A stretch of DNA of 64,000 nucleotides, taken from contig NZ_JAPCHW010000006.1 in NCBI RefSeq assembly GCF_026107515.2, forward strand, positions 248,001 through 312,000, in the 5' to 3' direction. The DNA comes from Glutamicibacter sp. MNS18 (GTDB lineage Bacteria > Actinomycetota > Actinomycetes > Actinomycetales > Micrococcaceae). The position numbers were made by a program, and so were the translations under genes. Position 1 is the first letter of the stretch; every line of letters starts with the position of its first letter. Shown here piece after piece: positions 7,885 to 16,948 of the stretch. The notes under the pieces are model-generated. The model was not told the origin of the DNA. It saw only the letters and a list, made by a program, of their open reading frames with translations, and made no database searches.

Positions 7885-8739
7885 ATGATCCCAAAGATCT
7901 CTGGACCCCACGAGGAACTCACGGCCGCCACCGCGCACCTGCGCGTCTACGAACCGCTGGCCGCATTCGAAGACTGGGCCCAGAGCATCATCCTGTCCAC
8001 CCCGAAACTCGATTGGCAGCAAGCCAACGCCCATGAGGCGCAACTACTCTGGTCACGGACGTTGCGTAACGTCTCCGATCCCTTTCCGCATGACGAACCG
8101 GAATTCTTCCGCTCGGTGACGACAGTGGGCTATGACGGCAGCGAAAACACGCGGTACTGCCCGGCACAACTGCAGGCCCGTTCGCTACTGGCTGCGGAGC
8201 AGGCGGAGGAATCAATGCGCTCGGAAGTCTTTGATCTGCTTGTTCCCCCGGCGGCGCGCAGCGCCAATGCGGCCCGCCTGGACGCCAACCGGCTGGCGGT
8301 TGACCTGACACACCTGAACACCAGGACCTCGACCTGGGGGATCCCGCTGTGTTGGTTCGCGTTGTTTCGCGAGGACGATGAGTACGAGGAATACCAGGTC
8401 GGCGACAAACTGCGCTCGGTGCGCCTGCTCACGACTTTTGGGCAGGCCGTGGAGAGGCTGTCCTGGGCGCTGCAGGTCCTGGTGACCCATGCTCCGCAGG
8501 CACCCTTGTTCGAGGATCTGGGGCAGCTCGGAAGCTGGCTTGAGGGCTTTGACAAGGAATCGGTCATTGAACTGGATTATGGCACCCTATCCGAGCTGGT
8601 CTGGCCCGATGAGTCCATCAACGATCTCTATCATGGCATCCAGGCCCTGGAGGATGACGATCTAACCGGGGCGGCTGCGGCCTACCGCCGACTGAGTAAC
8701 CGGTGGCTCGGCCCCCGACACCTGGGTCGGGCGAACTAG
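7885..8739 (+). CDS. Uncharacterised protein downstream of xthA
   Basis: A 284-residue soluble, acidic protein with no signal peptide or membrane segment. I do not recognise a domain. It has Trp-containing helical stretches (LLWSRTLRNVSDPF, WGIPLCWFALF) and an acidic EDDEYEEYQ segment. The ATG lies one base after the xthA stop, which supports translation and co-expression. The terminator and tRNA cluster that follow belong to the other strand. Confidence 0.7.
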   Translation: MIPKISGPHEELTAATAHLRVYEPLAAFEDWAQSIILSTPKLDWQQANAHEAQLLWSRTLRNVSDPFPHDEPEFFRSVTTVGYDGSENTRYCPAQLQARSLLAAEQAEESMRSEVFDLLVPPAARSANAARLDANRLAVDLTHLNTRTSTWGIPLCWFALFREDDEYEEYQVGDKLRSVRLLTTFGQAVERLSWALQVLVTHAPQAPLFEDLGQLGSWLEGFDKESVIELDYGTLSELVWPDESINDLYHGIQALEDDDLTGAAAAYRRLSNRWLGPRHLGRAN

Positions 8740-8770
8740 CCTCCGAAGGGCCACTGGCCCTGTTGCTTAA

Positions 8771-8800
8771 AAACAAAAACCTTCCCGAAGGAAGGTTTTG
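8771..8800 (-). terminator. Rho-independent terminator of the tRNA cluster
   Basis: AACCTTCC (8778-8785) and GGAAGGTT (8790-8797) form a perfect 8-bp stem with a 4-base loop. Read on the minus strand the stem is followed by a T-rich tract broken by one G. It lies just after the last leftward tRNA. The hairpin also lies after the rightward gene ending at 8739 and may act in both directions. Confidence 0.85.
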
Positions 8801-8805
8801 CTTGC

Positions 8806-8882
8806 TGGCGACCCTGACGGGACTTGAACCCGCGACCTCCGCCGTGACAGGGCGGCGCGCTAACCAACTGCGCTACAGGGCC
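8806..8882 (-). tRNA. tRNA-Asp (GTC), copy 1
   Basis: A complete cloverleaf on the minus strand: acceptor GGCCCTG paired with CAGGGTC, anticodon stem CCGCC/GGCGG with loop CTGTCAC and anticodon GTC, and T-loop TTCAAGT. The 3' end reads GCCA, so CCA is encoded in this copy. It is last in the leftward cluster Glu-Asp-Phe-Asp. Confidence 0.95.
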
Positions 8883-8944
8883 ATGTAATTTGAGGGTATC
8901 CCCAAACGACACAGTAAAACCCTCGGTTGACCCGAGGGCTTGCG

Positions 8945-9017
8945 TGGCTCCGACCGGCGTCGATCCGGTGACCTTTCGATTTTCAGTCGAACGCTCTACC
9001 AACTGAGCTACAGAGCC
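8945..9017 (-). tRNA. tRNA-Phe (GAA)
   Basis: Cloverleaf on the minus strand starting GGCTCTGTAGCTCAGTTGG, with anticodon loop CTGAAAA (anticodon GAA), T-arm CACCGGATCGACGCCGGTC and acceptor 3' strand CGGAGCC followed by A. CCA is not encoded. It lies between the two identical tRNA-Asp genes. Confidence 0.95.
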
Positions 9018-9072
9018 TGGCATCACCATTTCTGGCGGACACCCGGATTCCCAATGACTTGGAAAACCTGAG

Positions 9073-9146
9073 CGACCCTGACGGGACTTGAACCCGCGAC
9101 CTCCGCCGTGACAGGGCGGCGCGCTAACCAACTGCGCTACAGGGCC
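9073..9146 (-). tRNA. tRNA-Asp (GTC), copy 2
   Basis: The 74-base body is identical to the copy at 8809-8882, including anticodon GTC. The 3' flank differs: the base after the discriminator starts CTC, so CCA is not encoded here. The identity fits a local duplication or gene conversion. Confidence 0.95.
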
Positions 9147-9202
9147 TTGCATACTGCAAGCCGGCAAATTTCTTTGCCTGGCAACCGGAAGCCGGTTGCT
9201 TG

Positions 9203-9275
9203 TACCCCCAACGGGATTCGAACCCGTGCCGCTGCCGTGAAAGGGCAGTGTCCTAGGCCGCTAGACGATGGGGGC
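9203..9275 (-). tRNA. tRNA-Glu (TTC)
   Basis: Cloverleaf on the minus strand starting GCCCCCATCGTCTAGCGGCC, with anticodon stem CTGCC/GGCAG, loop CTTTCAC-type with anticodon TTC, and acceptor 3' strand TGGGGGT then A. CCA is not encoded. It is probably the first tRNA of the leftward cluster. Confidence 0.95.
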
Positions 9276-9421
9276 CTATTATCTGCTGCGGTTTCTCTCG
9301 TCCCCGCTGCGGACTTCAATAACTATACGTGGCATTTTTTGATTTCGCAAAACGAGCCCAAACGGGCCCCAAGGGCCCGCAATCCACCCCTCCGAGCGAC
9401 ACTTCCCCGTAGGCTGGAGAC

Positions 9422-9793
9422 ATGGATTTACAGATGCCCGACGACGAGTTTGACGCGCTGGTTCAGGAGGCTATCGAGGCCATCCCGCAAGCCGCCCTGG
9501 AGATGATGGACAATGTCATTTTCTTTGTCGAGGATGAATACGAACCGCTACCCGGGGAGCCGGAAAACGCCGAAATCCTAGGGATCTACGAGGGTGTTGC
9601 GCTCACCGAGCGCGATCACGACTGGGCCGCTGGCGCCATGCCGGACCGGATCACCATATTCAAGAACCCGACACTGCGAGCGTGTCTGACGCGCGAGGAT
9701 GTCGTCCGTGAAATCGGCATTACGGTGATGCATGAGGTAGCCCATCACTTCGGCATCGACGATGCTCGACTGCATGAATTGGGTTGGGGCTGA
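9422..9793 (+). CDS. Small zincin metallopeptidase-family protein
   Basis: A 123-residue acidic protein ending in a zinc-protease helix: TVMHEVAHHFGIDDARLHELGWG, with His104, Glu105 and His108 as HExxH and Asp113/Asp114 downstream. This matches the small actinobacterial metallopeptidase family (formerly a DUF) with the HExxHxxGxDD pattern. There is no signal peptide, so it is cytoplasmic. The substrate is unknown. It stands alone between the tRNA cluster and a long AT-richer spacer. Confidence 0.85.
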   Translation: MDLQMPDDEFDALVQEAIEAIPQAALEMMDNVIFFVEDEYEPLPGEPENAEILGIYEGVALTERDHDWAAGAMPDRITIFKNPTLRACLTREDVVREIGITVMHEVAHHFGIDDARLHELGWG

Positions 9794-10242
9794 CCCTTCA
9801 GTCCGCGATTTTTTTGTTTGAGATCTAGCTCACCAAATCGGGTTCGCACCCACTCACGAGGACCCTGCCTGTATCGAGCCCGTGACACCAGGATTGATTC
9901 ACGATTGCCCGATCGACCAATACGGCCCGCCCGCTAACATCGCACATCTTCTATATCTTTATGCGACCAGTTCGCAGGGCTTGCGATATCAAAGTAACTG
10001 ATTCGAGACAATTTCTCGAAAGTTCACGTCACGCTCTCCGACAAAAACTTACGAAGTCACAAGCCTAAATGGTCCTGTAATGCATAAAGCGTCGTTGTGA
10101 CTGGTGTGACGAGTGTTGCCAATCGAGTCAAACCTGGCCTAGTGTGCTAATTGGGACCTTGTCCAAAATGTGACCTTTGAGGGGTTTCATAACGCTTGGA
10201 TCTGGCACCCAGTCATCATTCGAACTCGTGAGGAACGTCCAC
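9794..10242 (+). other. Long leader region of the NlpC/P60 gene
   Basis: About 450 bases, visibly richer in A+T than its surroundings and without a gene. Two GTGAC direct repeats lie at 10097-10101 and 10106-10110. Cell-wall hydrolase genes in actinobacteria often have long regulated leaders (MtrA sites, c-di-AMP riboswitches). I could not recognise a riboswitch fold here with confidence, so the region is only noted as a candidate leader. Confidence 0.4.
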
Positions 10243-11916
10243 ATGGCCAAACGCCACACGCTCAGCGTCGCCGCATGCGCCCTTGCCCTGGCGGCCTCCT
10301 GCCTTGCAGGTGCGATTCCGGCCTCGGCCTCTGGCCAGACCCCACTTTCCCCCGCTTTGGCCCTTCCGGCCGAACCGTCCGCGACCGGCTTGCCTAGTGC
10401 CGCCGAAGTCGAGACGGCAAAGCAGAGCAAGTCGGCCACCGATGCGATGATCTTGCGGATCGAAAGCTCTTTGGCTTCCAGCCAAGCCGAGCTGGCGTCC
10501 ATTGAAGCCGCCGCCCTTGAGGCCCAGGACTCCCTGTTGACTGCCACCCAGGAACGCGATGTCCGGGTTGCGGAAGCCGACAAGGCCCGCGAGCAGATCA
10601 AGCTGGCGACAACCTATCTGGAGCAAAGCCGCGTTGAAGTCGGCAATATCGCCTCCGACCTCTACCGTACCGGCGCCAGCTCTTCCGCCTTGGGGATCCT
10701 GCTGCAGGATGACGACAGCAACGACGTGTTCTACAAGGCTGCAACGATCAATGCCCTGAGCCAGACGCAGGCCAGCAAACTGAATTCGGCTTCCGAGGCC
10801 GAGGCATTGGTCACCGCATGGCAGGACTATGCTTCGGCAGCCGAACAGGCCGCCAGTGACGCCACGACGGCCTATGACCAGGCAGCTGCCGACGCGACGT
10901 CCTCCGTGCAGCGGTATGAAGCGGCATTGGCTCCGCAGCAGCAGCTTCGGGATGAATTGATCGGCCATCTGGCCTTCCTGCAGGAGCAGGAAGAAGCAGA
11001 GGTCCGTGAACAGGTTGAGCAAGCCGAGGCTGCAGCCGCCGCGGAACAATTGGAACTCCAGTTGTCGGAGAACGCCGTTCCCGAAGTCGTTATCAACGAA
11101 GCACCCGAACTTTCCGAGATCCAGCCGTTGAGCGTCCAGGCTCCACAGGAACTGGAAGCAACCGAACCGGAAAACAGCCAGGAAGAGGTCCGGGTCACTC
11201 CAACGCCGACGCCAACACCTGAAGCAACACGGGCTCCAGAGGCTGCTCCTACCCCGAAACCCACACCGACCCCGGCGCCTACGGCCACACCAAAGCCTAC
11301 GGCCACGCCAACGCCCACTCCGAAGGCGACTCCAACGCCTACGCCTACGCCTACGGCCACACCAAAGCCGAAAGCCACGCCAACGCCCACTCCGAAGGCG
11401 ACTCCGACGCCTAAGGCCACACCTACGCCTACGCCTACGGCCACACCAAAGCCGAAAGCCACACCGACGCCAACTCCGAAGGCGACGCCCAAGCCGACGG
11501 TGACTGAAAAGCCCCAGGAAACCCAGAAGCCGCAGAGCAACAACAGCTACTCGGCAGCGATCGCCTGGGCGCTGAAGACGGCGAACGACCCCAGCAAGCG
11601 CTATGTATTCGGCGGCAACGGCCCCAACGTTTACGACTGCTCCGGATTCACCCGTGCGGCATTCGCCCAGTCCGGTATCTCGCTGCCTCGCTCGTCGACG
11701 CAACAGTACCAGGCGGCTCCGCAATATGTGTCCCTGAGCCAGCTACGCCCGGGTGACCTGGTGTTCTCCTCCTCCAATGGAGGAAGTTCCATGTATCACG
11801 TGGCCATCTACATCGGCAATGGACAAGTTGTTCATGCACGCAACCCCAGTGCAGGCATTTCCGTGACTCCGCTGAGCTGGGTCAACAACCTGCATTCGAA
11901 GGCTGCACGCTACTAG
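10243..11916 (+). CDS. Secreted NlpC/P60 peptidoglycan hydrolase with coiled coil and Thr-Pro linker
   Basis: A 557-residue secreted protein. The start chosen is the ATG at 10243, with GAGGA upstream; it gives a clean signal peptide ([20 protein letters not shown]...ASA, about residues 1-31). Next comes an Ala/Gln/Glu-rich coiled coil (about 45-290), a low-complexity Thr-Pro-Lys-Ala linker (about 320-420) and a C-terminal NlpC/P60 domain. The catalytic cysteine is Cys466 ([11 protein letters not shown]) and the histidine His519 ([10 protein letters not shown]). This is the layout of RipA-like endopeptidases that cut peptide stems during cell separation. A strong terminator follows. Confidence 0.92.
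   Translation: MAKRHTLSVAACALALAASCLAGAIPASASGQTPLSPALALPAEPSATGLPSAAEVETAKQSKSATDAMILRIESSLASSQAELASIEAAALEAQDSLLTATQERDVRVAEADKAREQIKLATTYLEQSRVEVGNIASDLYRTGASSSALGILLQDDDSNDVFYKAATINALSQTQASKLNSASEAEALVTAWQDYASAAEQAASDATTAYDQAAADATSSVQRYEAALAPQQQLRDELIGHLAFLQEQEEAEVREQVEQAEAAAAAEQLELQLSENAVPEVVINEAPELSEIQPLSVQAPQELEATEPENSQEEVRVTPTPTPTPEATRAPEAAPTPKPTPTPAPTATPKPTATPTPTPKATPTPTPTPTATPKPKATPTPTPKATPTPKATPTPTPTATPKPKATPTPTPKATPKPTVTEKPQETQKPQSNNSYSAAIAWALKTANDPSKRYVFGGNGPNVYDCSGFTRAAFAQSGISLPRSSTQQYQAAPQYVSLSQLRPGDLVFSSSNGGSSMYHVAIYIGNGQVVHARNPSAGISVTPLSWVNNLHSKAARY
11200..11510 (+). repeat. Imperfect tandem repeat encoding the Thr-Pro linker
   Basis: Short ACGCCNAC-type units encode runs of [12 protein letters not shown] and [11 protein letters not shown] larger near-identical block beginning ACGCCTACGCCTACGGCC starts at 11341 and again at 11425, an 84-base (28-residue) period. 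Such repeats are prone to slippage, so linker length may vary between strains. The antisense frames left open here are a side effect of the repeat. Confidence 0.85.
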
Positions 11917-11943
11917 AAGACAACACCTCGCTGGTTGAGGTGC

Positions 11944-11982
11944 AAGGGCGGTGACGGGTTCAACCCGTCACCGCCCTTTCTT
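11944..11982 (+). terminator. Terminator after the NlpC/P60 gene
   Basis: AAGGGCGGTGACGGGTT (11944-11960) and AACCCGTCACCGCCCTT (11962-11978) form a near-perfect long stem, followed by TCTTGTT. It lies 28 bases after the stop and is a strong rho-independent terminator. Confidence 0.9.
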
Positions 11983-12133
11983 GTTACCCTCCCCGCACCC
12001 CGGTTGGTCCTGCCTAAACGCTCAGCCCCACCGGTGGCAACCGTCAACGGGGCCACGTTCAGGCGGCTGCGTAGCGCTCCGGTCAATTGGTGGCCCGCGG
12101 GCCGAATCGCCTCCGTGCCCCTCGTCTACCGGA

Positions 12134-12190
12134 CAAAAGGCAGGGGAACTGTGACCAACCGGTTCCCCGCCGGTCACAGTTCCCCTGCCT
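12134..12190 (-). terminator. Terminator after the universal stress gene
   Basis: AGGCAGGGGAACTGTGACC (12138-12156) pairs with its complement at 12172-12190. On the minus strand the stem is followed by TTTTG. It lies 38 bases after the universal stress gene's stop. A smaller GC-rich stem sits in the loop. Confidence 0.85.
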
Positions 12191-12227
12191 ATTCAAGTTT
12201 CCGGGGCAGGTTATTGCCCCGTCCGAT

Positions 12228-13187
12228 CTAGTCCTCGGTCTCGAAGTCCTTGCGGTCCGCCAGTCGCGGGTCGTCGCTGTCCGGGACGACCATCACCGGC
12301 CCCTTGGAGTGGTGCAATACGCCCTGACTCGTGGATCCCAGCAACATGCCGGCAAACCCTCCGCGACCACGCGAACCGGTGACGGTCAGCACCGCATGCT
12401 CGGACTCACCAATCAGCACCTCTACCGGCGGACCTGAAATGACGTCGGTTTCCACCTGCAGGTTCGGGTAGTGCGATTTCAGCCACCGCACACCCACCGA
12501 CATCTGATGGCGTACGTCCTCCAGGACCGCTTCCTGGTCCACGGTCGCGGGCATCCATGCCAGCGCGGCGCTGACCGGCGCCACGGCGCACACCACGCGT
12601 AGCTTGACATCCCGTGCCAGCGCGGCTTCCGCTGCAGCCAGCACGGCTGCGCGGGCACGGTCCGAGCCGTCCACACCTACCACCACGGCATCCCTGACCG
12701 GAGCCTCCACACCGTCTTGTTCCTTGGCCATGCGCAGCGGCACCACAACGGTGGGGCACTTGGCGTGGGCCGGCAATGCCGAGGAGACCGAGCCGAGCAT
12801 CCGCCCAACGAATCCGCCGCGGCCGCGGGTGCCAACGACCACCAGGTCCGCATCATTGCTCAGGTCCAGCAGCACGCCTGCGGGATCGCCGGATTCAATG
12901 TAGGTACGCACCGTGACATCGGTATCGCCCAGGTCTTCGCGGGCCTGGCGGACAATGTCCTCGGCCCCGCCGCGGATCAGGTCGTCATCAAGCGTGGAAT
13001 ACCCGGCATCCATGGACGAGGCCGCGAAAACCGGAATCGTGTAGGCCGAGACCACGTTGAGCACCACCGACCTTCGTCGGGCTTCCCTCTCCGCCCATTT
13101 CAGGGCGCAGCGTGATTGCTGCGAGCCGTCAACACCGACGACAATCCCCTCGATCTTCTCGGCTGTGGCTGGTGTCTCGTCGCTCAT
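12228..13187 (-). CDS. Tandem universal stress protein
   Basis: A 319-residue protein with two Usp domains (about residues 15-160 and 170-310). Each begins with a VVGVDGS motif and ends with the ATP-binding loop pattern G2xG9GS: VGTRGRGGFVGRMLGSVSS in the first and TGSRGRGGFAGMLLGSTSQ in the second. The ATG at 13187 is preferred over a GTG at 13196 because AGGAG lies 8 bases before it. Tandem Usp proteins are common in actinobacteria and respond to hypoxia or stationary phase. It is a single-gene unit with its own terminator. Confidence 0.92.
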   Translation of the reverse strand: MSDETPATAEKIEGIVVGVDGSQQSRCALKWAEREARRRSVVLNVVSAYTIPVFAASSMDAGYSTLDDDLIRGGAEDIVRQAREDLGDTDVTVRTYIESGDPAGVLLDLSNDADLVVVGTRGRGGFVGRMLGSVSSALPAHAKCPTVVVPLRMAKEQDGVEAPVRDAVVVGVDGSDRARAAVLAAAEAALARDVKLRVVCAVAPVSAALAWMPATVDQEAVLEDVRHQMSVGVRWLKSHYPNLQVETDVISGPPVEVLIGESEHAVLTVTGSRGRGGFAGMLLGSTSQGVLHHSKGPVMVVPDSDDPRLADRKDFETED

Positions 13188-13358
13188 CAGATTCACTCCT
13201 CATTGACCGGCTGCGGTACCGGGTGTGATACCCGTTACCACCAATGTACTTCCATTCTCACCCAAAGATGTGAATTGGGTCTAATGATTTCGCACAGAGC
13301 CTACTCAACACCGGGTTAGGGGTTCAATACAGGTTGCTGAACGCATAGAATTTTCAGC

Positions 13359-14816
13359 ATGTCCACCAGTACCCAGTCCACAGAGACATCAACTTTTGCA
13401 CAGCGGGTAGACCGCTATTTCAAGATCTCCGAACGCCGCTCCACGTTCTCCACCGAAGTACGAGGTGGTATCGCCACCTTCTTCGCAATGAGCTACATCG
13501 TGGTCCTGAACCCCCTGATCCTTTCCGGGGCAGACTCCGCCGGCGGCGAACTGGGGCTGCAGCGGGTAGCCGCAGTGACCGCCTTCGTGGCCGGTATCCT
13601 GACCATCATCATGGGCATCTGGGCACGCCACCCCTTCGCCATGGCCACCGGCCTGGGTGTTAATGCCTTCGTGGCGATCACCGTGGCCACCAATCCGGGG
13701 CTAACCTGGCAGGACATCATGGGGCTGGTGGTCATCGCCGGTATCGTCATGTTCATCCTGGTGTTGACCGGGTTCAGAACCGCTGTCTTTAATGCCGTGC
13801 CGGCCTCGCTGAAAACCGCCATCGTGGTAGGCATCGGCATGTTCATTGCGTTGATCGGCCTGGTGAACTCCGGTTTTGTGCGTCGCATCCCGGATGCCGC
13901 GGGGACCACCGTTCCGGTGGGATTGGGCTTTGACGGCCAATTGCTGGGCTGGCCGATCCTGGTATTCATCATCGGTCTGCTGCTGACGATGGCCTTGGTG
14001 GTGCGCAAGGTCAAGGGTGCGATCCTGATCGGTATCGTCTCCGCGGCGGTACTGGCCAATATCTTCGAGGCATTCTTCCACATCGGTGCCTCCAGTGCCG
14101 AGAATCCCAACGGCTGGTCACTGGTGGTTCCCTCCCTGCCGAGCTGGACCCTTCCTGATCTGAGCCTGATCGGGCATGTGAGCCTTTTTGGCGCGTTCAG
14201 CACCCTGGGGACCACGGCGGCACTGCTGCTGGCCTTCGTGATCCTGCTTTCGATCTTCTTCGACGCCATGGGCACCATGGTGGGACTGGCTTCCGAGGCC
14301 GGGAACATGGACAAGGACGGGAATATCCCGGATGTGGAGAAGGTTCTGTTGGTTGATGCCGCGGGTGCCATTGTCGGTGGCGGCACCTCTAGTTCCTCCT
14401 CCCAGATCTTTGTCGAGTCCGGCGCCGGCATCGGCGAGGGCGCCCGGACCGGGTTCGCCTCGGTCATCACCGGCCTGCTGCTGCTGGCCGCGATGTTCCT
14501 GACACCGCTGATCTACCTGGTGCCGTTCGAGGCCGTAGCACCGGCCCTGGTGGTGGTCGGCTTCATGATGATCTCGCAGGTCTCCAAGATCGATTGGAAC
14601 GACTGGGGCCTGGCCCTGCCGGCTTTCCTGACCTTCACCCTGATGCCCTTCACCTACTCAATCGCCAACGGGATCGGGGCCGGATTCATCGCCTTCGTGT
14701 TCATCCGCACCGCCCAGGGTCGTGCGAAGGAAGTCCACCCCCTGATGTGGGTTGTGGCCGCCGCGTTCGTCGTGTTCTTCGGGATTGGCCTGATCGAACA
14801 GCTCGCCGGGGTCTAG
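13359..14816 (+). CDS. NCS2-family purine (hypoxanthine/guanine) permease
   Basis: A 485-residue membrane protein with about 12-14 hydrophobic segments. FKISERRSTFSTEVRGGIATFFAMSYIVVLNP near the N-terminus is characteristic of the AzgA/PbuG branch of NCS2. FDAMGTMVGLASEAG and GGGTSSSSSQIFVESGAGIGEGARTG are substrate-site signatures of the same branch. It imports a purine base by proton symport. No purine riboswitch is apparent upstream. A hairpin follows the stop. Confidence 0.9.
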   Translation: MSTSTQSTETSTFAQRVDRYFKISERRSTFSTEVRGGIATFFAMSYIVVLNPLILSGADSAGGELGLQRVAAVTAFVAGILTIIMGIWARHPFAMATGLGVNAFVAITVATNPGLTWQDIMGLVVIAGIVMFILVLTGFRTAVFNAVPASLKTAIVVGIGMFIALIGLVNSGFVRRIPDAAGTTVPVGLGFDGQLLGWPILVFIIGLLLTMALVVRKVKGAILIGIVSAAVLANIFEAFFHIGASSAENPNGWSLVVPSLPSWTLPDLSLIGHVSLFGAFSTLGTTAALLLAFVILLSIFFDAMGTMVGLASEAGNMDKDGNIPDVEKVLLVDAAGAIVGGGTSSSSSQIFVESGAGIGEGARTGFASVITGLLLLAAMFLTPLIYLVPFEAVAPALVVVGFMMISQVSKIDWNDWGLALPAFLTFTLMPFTYSIANGIGAGFIAFVFIRTAQGRAKEVHPLMWVVAAAFVVFFGIGLIEQLAGV

Positions 14817-14833
14817 CGTCTGCATAACTCCCG

Positions 14834-14862
14834 GGCCCGTCACCTTTCCGAGGTGGCGGGCC
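14834..14862 (+). terminator. Hairpin after the purine permease gene
   Basis: GGCCCGTCACC (14834-14844) pairs with GGTGGCGGGCC (14852-14862), with one T-G pair and a 7-base loop. The following sequence is only weakly T-rich (TGATTGCGTTT), so this is a probable rather than certain terminator. Confidence 0.65.
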
Positions 14863-14950
14863 TGATTGCGTTTGGCAGATCGCAGATACCAACCCCAAGG
14901 GTGGCACGGCTAGACTCGATTTGAAGTAGCGACCAAGGGAAGGCGGGGGC

Positions 14951-15439
14951 ATGAGCGGTTCATGGATCGAGGTCTTTGCGGGATTGAAGAATCCCGGGAT
15001 GCGCAAGGTGCTGGGTGCCATCCTGTTGGGTCAGGCAGATCGGCTGGCATCCGACCGAACGACCACCAAGAACCTGGAGCGCTGGGAGAAATCCGGTTTA
15101 CTCTCCCGGGACGGCTCCGGGTGGGCGCTGAACGAGAAAATGCTCAACGAGGTCCTGCGCTCCCAGGCCAAGCCGGCCACCGACCGTGAAGGTGTGGAGC
15201 GTTTCTTCACCGGCCTGCGGCTCGATACCCTGCCGGCCAAACCCGCCGAGCGTTTCGAGGTGCTGAAGTACATCCGGGACGCGGTGATCCAGCCAGACGA
15301 TCGACTGACCGAGACCCAACTGAATGAACGGCTGCGGGTCATCCACCCGGATGTGGCCCTGGTGCGACGGTACATGGTGGACCACGGGCTGGTTCACCGG
15401 GCCGGTGACGGTTCGGTGTACACCCGGCCTACCCGGTGA
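14951..15439 (+). CDS. DUF2087-domain protein with N-terminal winged helix
   Basis: A 162-residue protein. The N-terminal half (residues 1-75) looks like a winged helix (DRTTTKNLERWEKSGLLSRDGSGWALNEK). The C-terminal half matches the DUF2087 pattern: VERFFTGLRLDTLPAKPAERFEVLKYI, then LTETQLNERLRVIHPDVALVRRYMVDHGLVHR. DUF2087 proteins are probably DNA-binding regulators of unknown signal. Its 3' end overlaps the convergent methyltransferase-like gene by 11 bases. Confidence 0.85.
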   Translation: MSGSWIEVFAGLKNPGMRKVLGAILLGQADRLASDRTTTKNLERWEKSGLLSRDGSGWALNEKMLNEVLRSQAKPATDREGVERFFTGLRLDTLPAKPAERFEVLKYIRDAVIQPDDRLTETQLNERLRVIHPDVALVRRYMVDHGLVHRAGDGSVYTRPTR

Positions 15440-16256
15440 TCGGTGCGGCTCCTGCGATGAAGCGTTCCACGCCGGTGCCGGATACCAGCTGGGCCGGCAG
15501 GGGTGCGGTGCGCAGGTTTCGCTCGAAGGCCGCCCCCAATGGTAGCGGCTGGTCGCTGGCCAGGAACACGATGTTGCCGTAGCGCCGGCCCTTGAACATC
15601 GGCGGATCGGCGATCATTGCGACATGTCCGAACACCGAGCTGAGCGTTGCCGCTTCGGCCCGCGCGCCGGCCAGGTCCGCGGTATCCCCGCAGTTGATGA
15701 GATAGGTCCCGCCCACATCCAGCACCCGTTGGGCATGCCGGGCGTAGTCGACCGTGGTTAGTTCGCGCGGTGTGGTGTTCCCTGCGAAGACATCGCGGAT
15801 GATCACATCCCGGCTGTGGTCGCTGAGGCCGGGCAACACCTGGCCGGCATCCCCGACCCGTAGCCGTACCAGCGGGGAACGGGGGATCTCGAAGTGCGTG
15901 CGCACCAATTCGGCCAGCTTGGCGTCGAGTTCCACCACCACCTGACGGGCGTTGTCATAGCTGGCCGCGACCCAGCGGGCCATGGAGCATCCGCCGCCAC
16001 CCAGGTGCAGCACCCGGAGTTTGCGCTGCCTTCCGTCGAAGAGTTCGCGCGGGTATCCGAAGTCGAAGACCGGTTCCATCCAGCGCATGTACTCGAAATC
16101 CAGGAACGAGGGATCGTTCAGGTCGATGTGCGAGGACGAGACCCCGTTGACTTTCAGGATGTAGCGTCCGGCCCCGTAGGGGTCTGCTTCGATTTCGGCC
16201 AGGCCGGTGTCGATTTCGTACTGCCCGATAATCGTGGCGGCATCGCTCCTAGCCAC
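15429..16256 (-). CDS. Spermidine synthase-like methyltransferase-fold protein
   Basis: A 275-residue protein with a Rossmann SAM-type fold. Motif I is VLHLGGGGCSMARWVAASY and the acidic strand end is VVVELDAKLAELVRTHF. DVIIRDVFAGNTTPRELTTVDY is where spermidine synthases have their catalytic Asp region. Actinobacteria carry many such SpeE-like proteins whose polyamine activity is unproven. The start is a GTG overlapping the GNAT gene's end by 8 bases, so the two are probably one operon. Confidence 0.8.
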   Translation of the reverse strand: MARSDAATIIGQYEIDTGLAEIEADPYGAGRYILKVNGVSSSHIDLNDPSFLDFEYMRWMEPVFDFGYPRELFDGRQRKLRVLHLGGGGCSMARWVAASYDNARQVVVELDAKLAELVRTHFEIPRSPLVRLRVGDAGQVLPGLSDHSRDVIIRDVFAGNTTPRELTTVDYARHAQRVLDVGGTYLINCGDTADLAGARAEAATLSSVFGHVAMIADPPMFKGRRYGNIVFLASDQPLPLGAAFERNLRTAPLPAQLVSGTGVERFIAGAAPITG

Positions 16257-16764
16257 GTTTGCGCACCATGCGGATTTCGCGCAGTCCGGCCCAACACCCG
16301 GTCAGGTCCTCACCAGTCCCGTCTGCGATGAAGCCATGCTTGGCGTAGAAGGCCCGGGCACGGGCGTTGGTCTCAATTACCCAGACCAAGGCGTCACGGC
16401 GGTTCAGCACGGTCTCCATCAGATGCTCGCCAAGCCCGGTGCCATAGAGCGGGGACAGGATGTAGAGCATGCCCAACTCGATCTCGACCCCGGTGTCCCT
16501 GTCCTCGTCAATGACCGGGGTCCCCCCGGCCAGGCCCACGATGGTGCCGTCGGCCAATTCGGCCACGTAGAACTGCGCACCGGAGGCTATGCCGCGTTCC
16601 CACCAGGCAACCTCGGCATCCAGTTTGTCCTTGTGTTCGTCGAAGAAGGATTCATCACGCAGATGCCCGTAGGCTTCCCGCCACGCCTGCTGCTTCATCA
16701 TCAGTGCCGGACGGATGTCCTCGGCCTGGGCCAAACGAATTCGATAGTCACTTTTCAGTCCCAC
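16249..16764 (-). CDS. GNAT-family N-acetyltransferase
   Basis: About 171 residues. The GNAT core is visible: IRLAQAEDIRPAL at the start, FYVAELADGTIVGLAGG (strand beta 4), the acetyl-CoA loop MLYILSPLYGTGLGEHLME, then WVIETNARARAFYAKHGFIADG. The start is uncertain. The GTG at 16764 is listed, but GGAGGG lies only one base before it, and an upstream ATG would add about 15 residues. The acceptor substrate is unknown. It overlaps the next gene by 8 bases. Confidence 0.8.
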   Translation of the reverse strand: MGLKSDYRIRLAQAEDIRPALMMKQQAWREAYGHLRDESFFDEHKDKLDAEVAWWERGIASGAQFYVAELADGTIVGLAGGTPVIDEDRDTGVEIELGMLYILSPLYGTGLGEHLMETVLNRRDALVWVIETNARARAFYAKHGFIADGTGEDLTGCWAGLREIRMVRKRG

Positions 16765-16948
16765 GCCCTCCAGCGTACGGCAGGCCATTGCACGTTGCCA
16801 CACCACCACACCACACGTCGGTTTGGCCGTCATCACACCAGCAGCTGCACCGCCCTCCTACTTAAGTACCATTGAGCCGAACACTCCACTTTGAAAGACT
16901 GGCAGTTCGACCATTACCGACCCCGGTCCCTTTGGAGGTAGCCGCTTC

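Noticed and set aside
9794-10242. A c-di-AMP riboswitch in the NlpC/P60 leader
   Set aside because: The location is right, but I could not find the conserved core or paired stems by eye. A covariance-model search would decide.
10216-11724. A 502-residue open frame antisense to the NlpC/P60 gene
   Set aside because: Its sequence is Arg/Gly/Leu-rich without domains and mirrors the codon bias and Thr-Pro repeat of the real gene on the plus strand.
13197-13358. A purine riboswitch before the NCS2 permease
   Set aside because: No three-stem purine aptamer pattern could be seen in the spacer.
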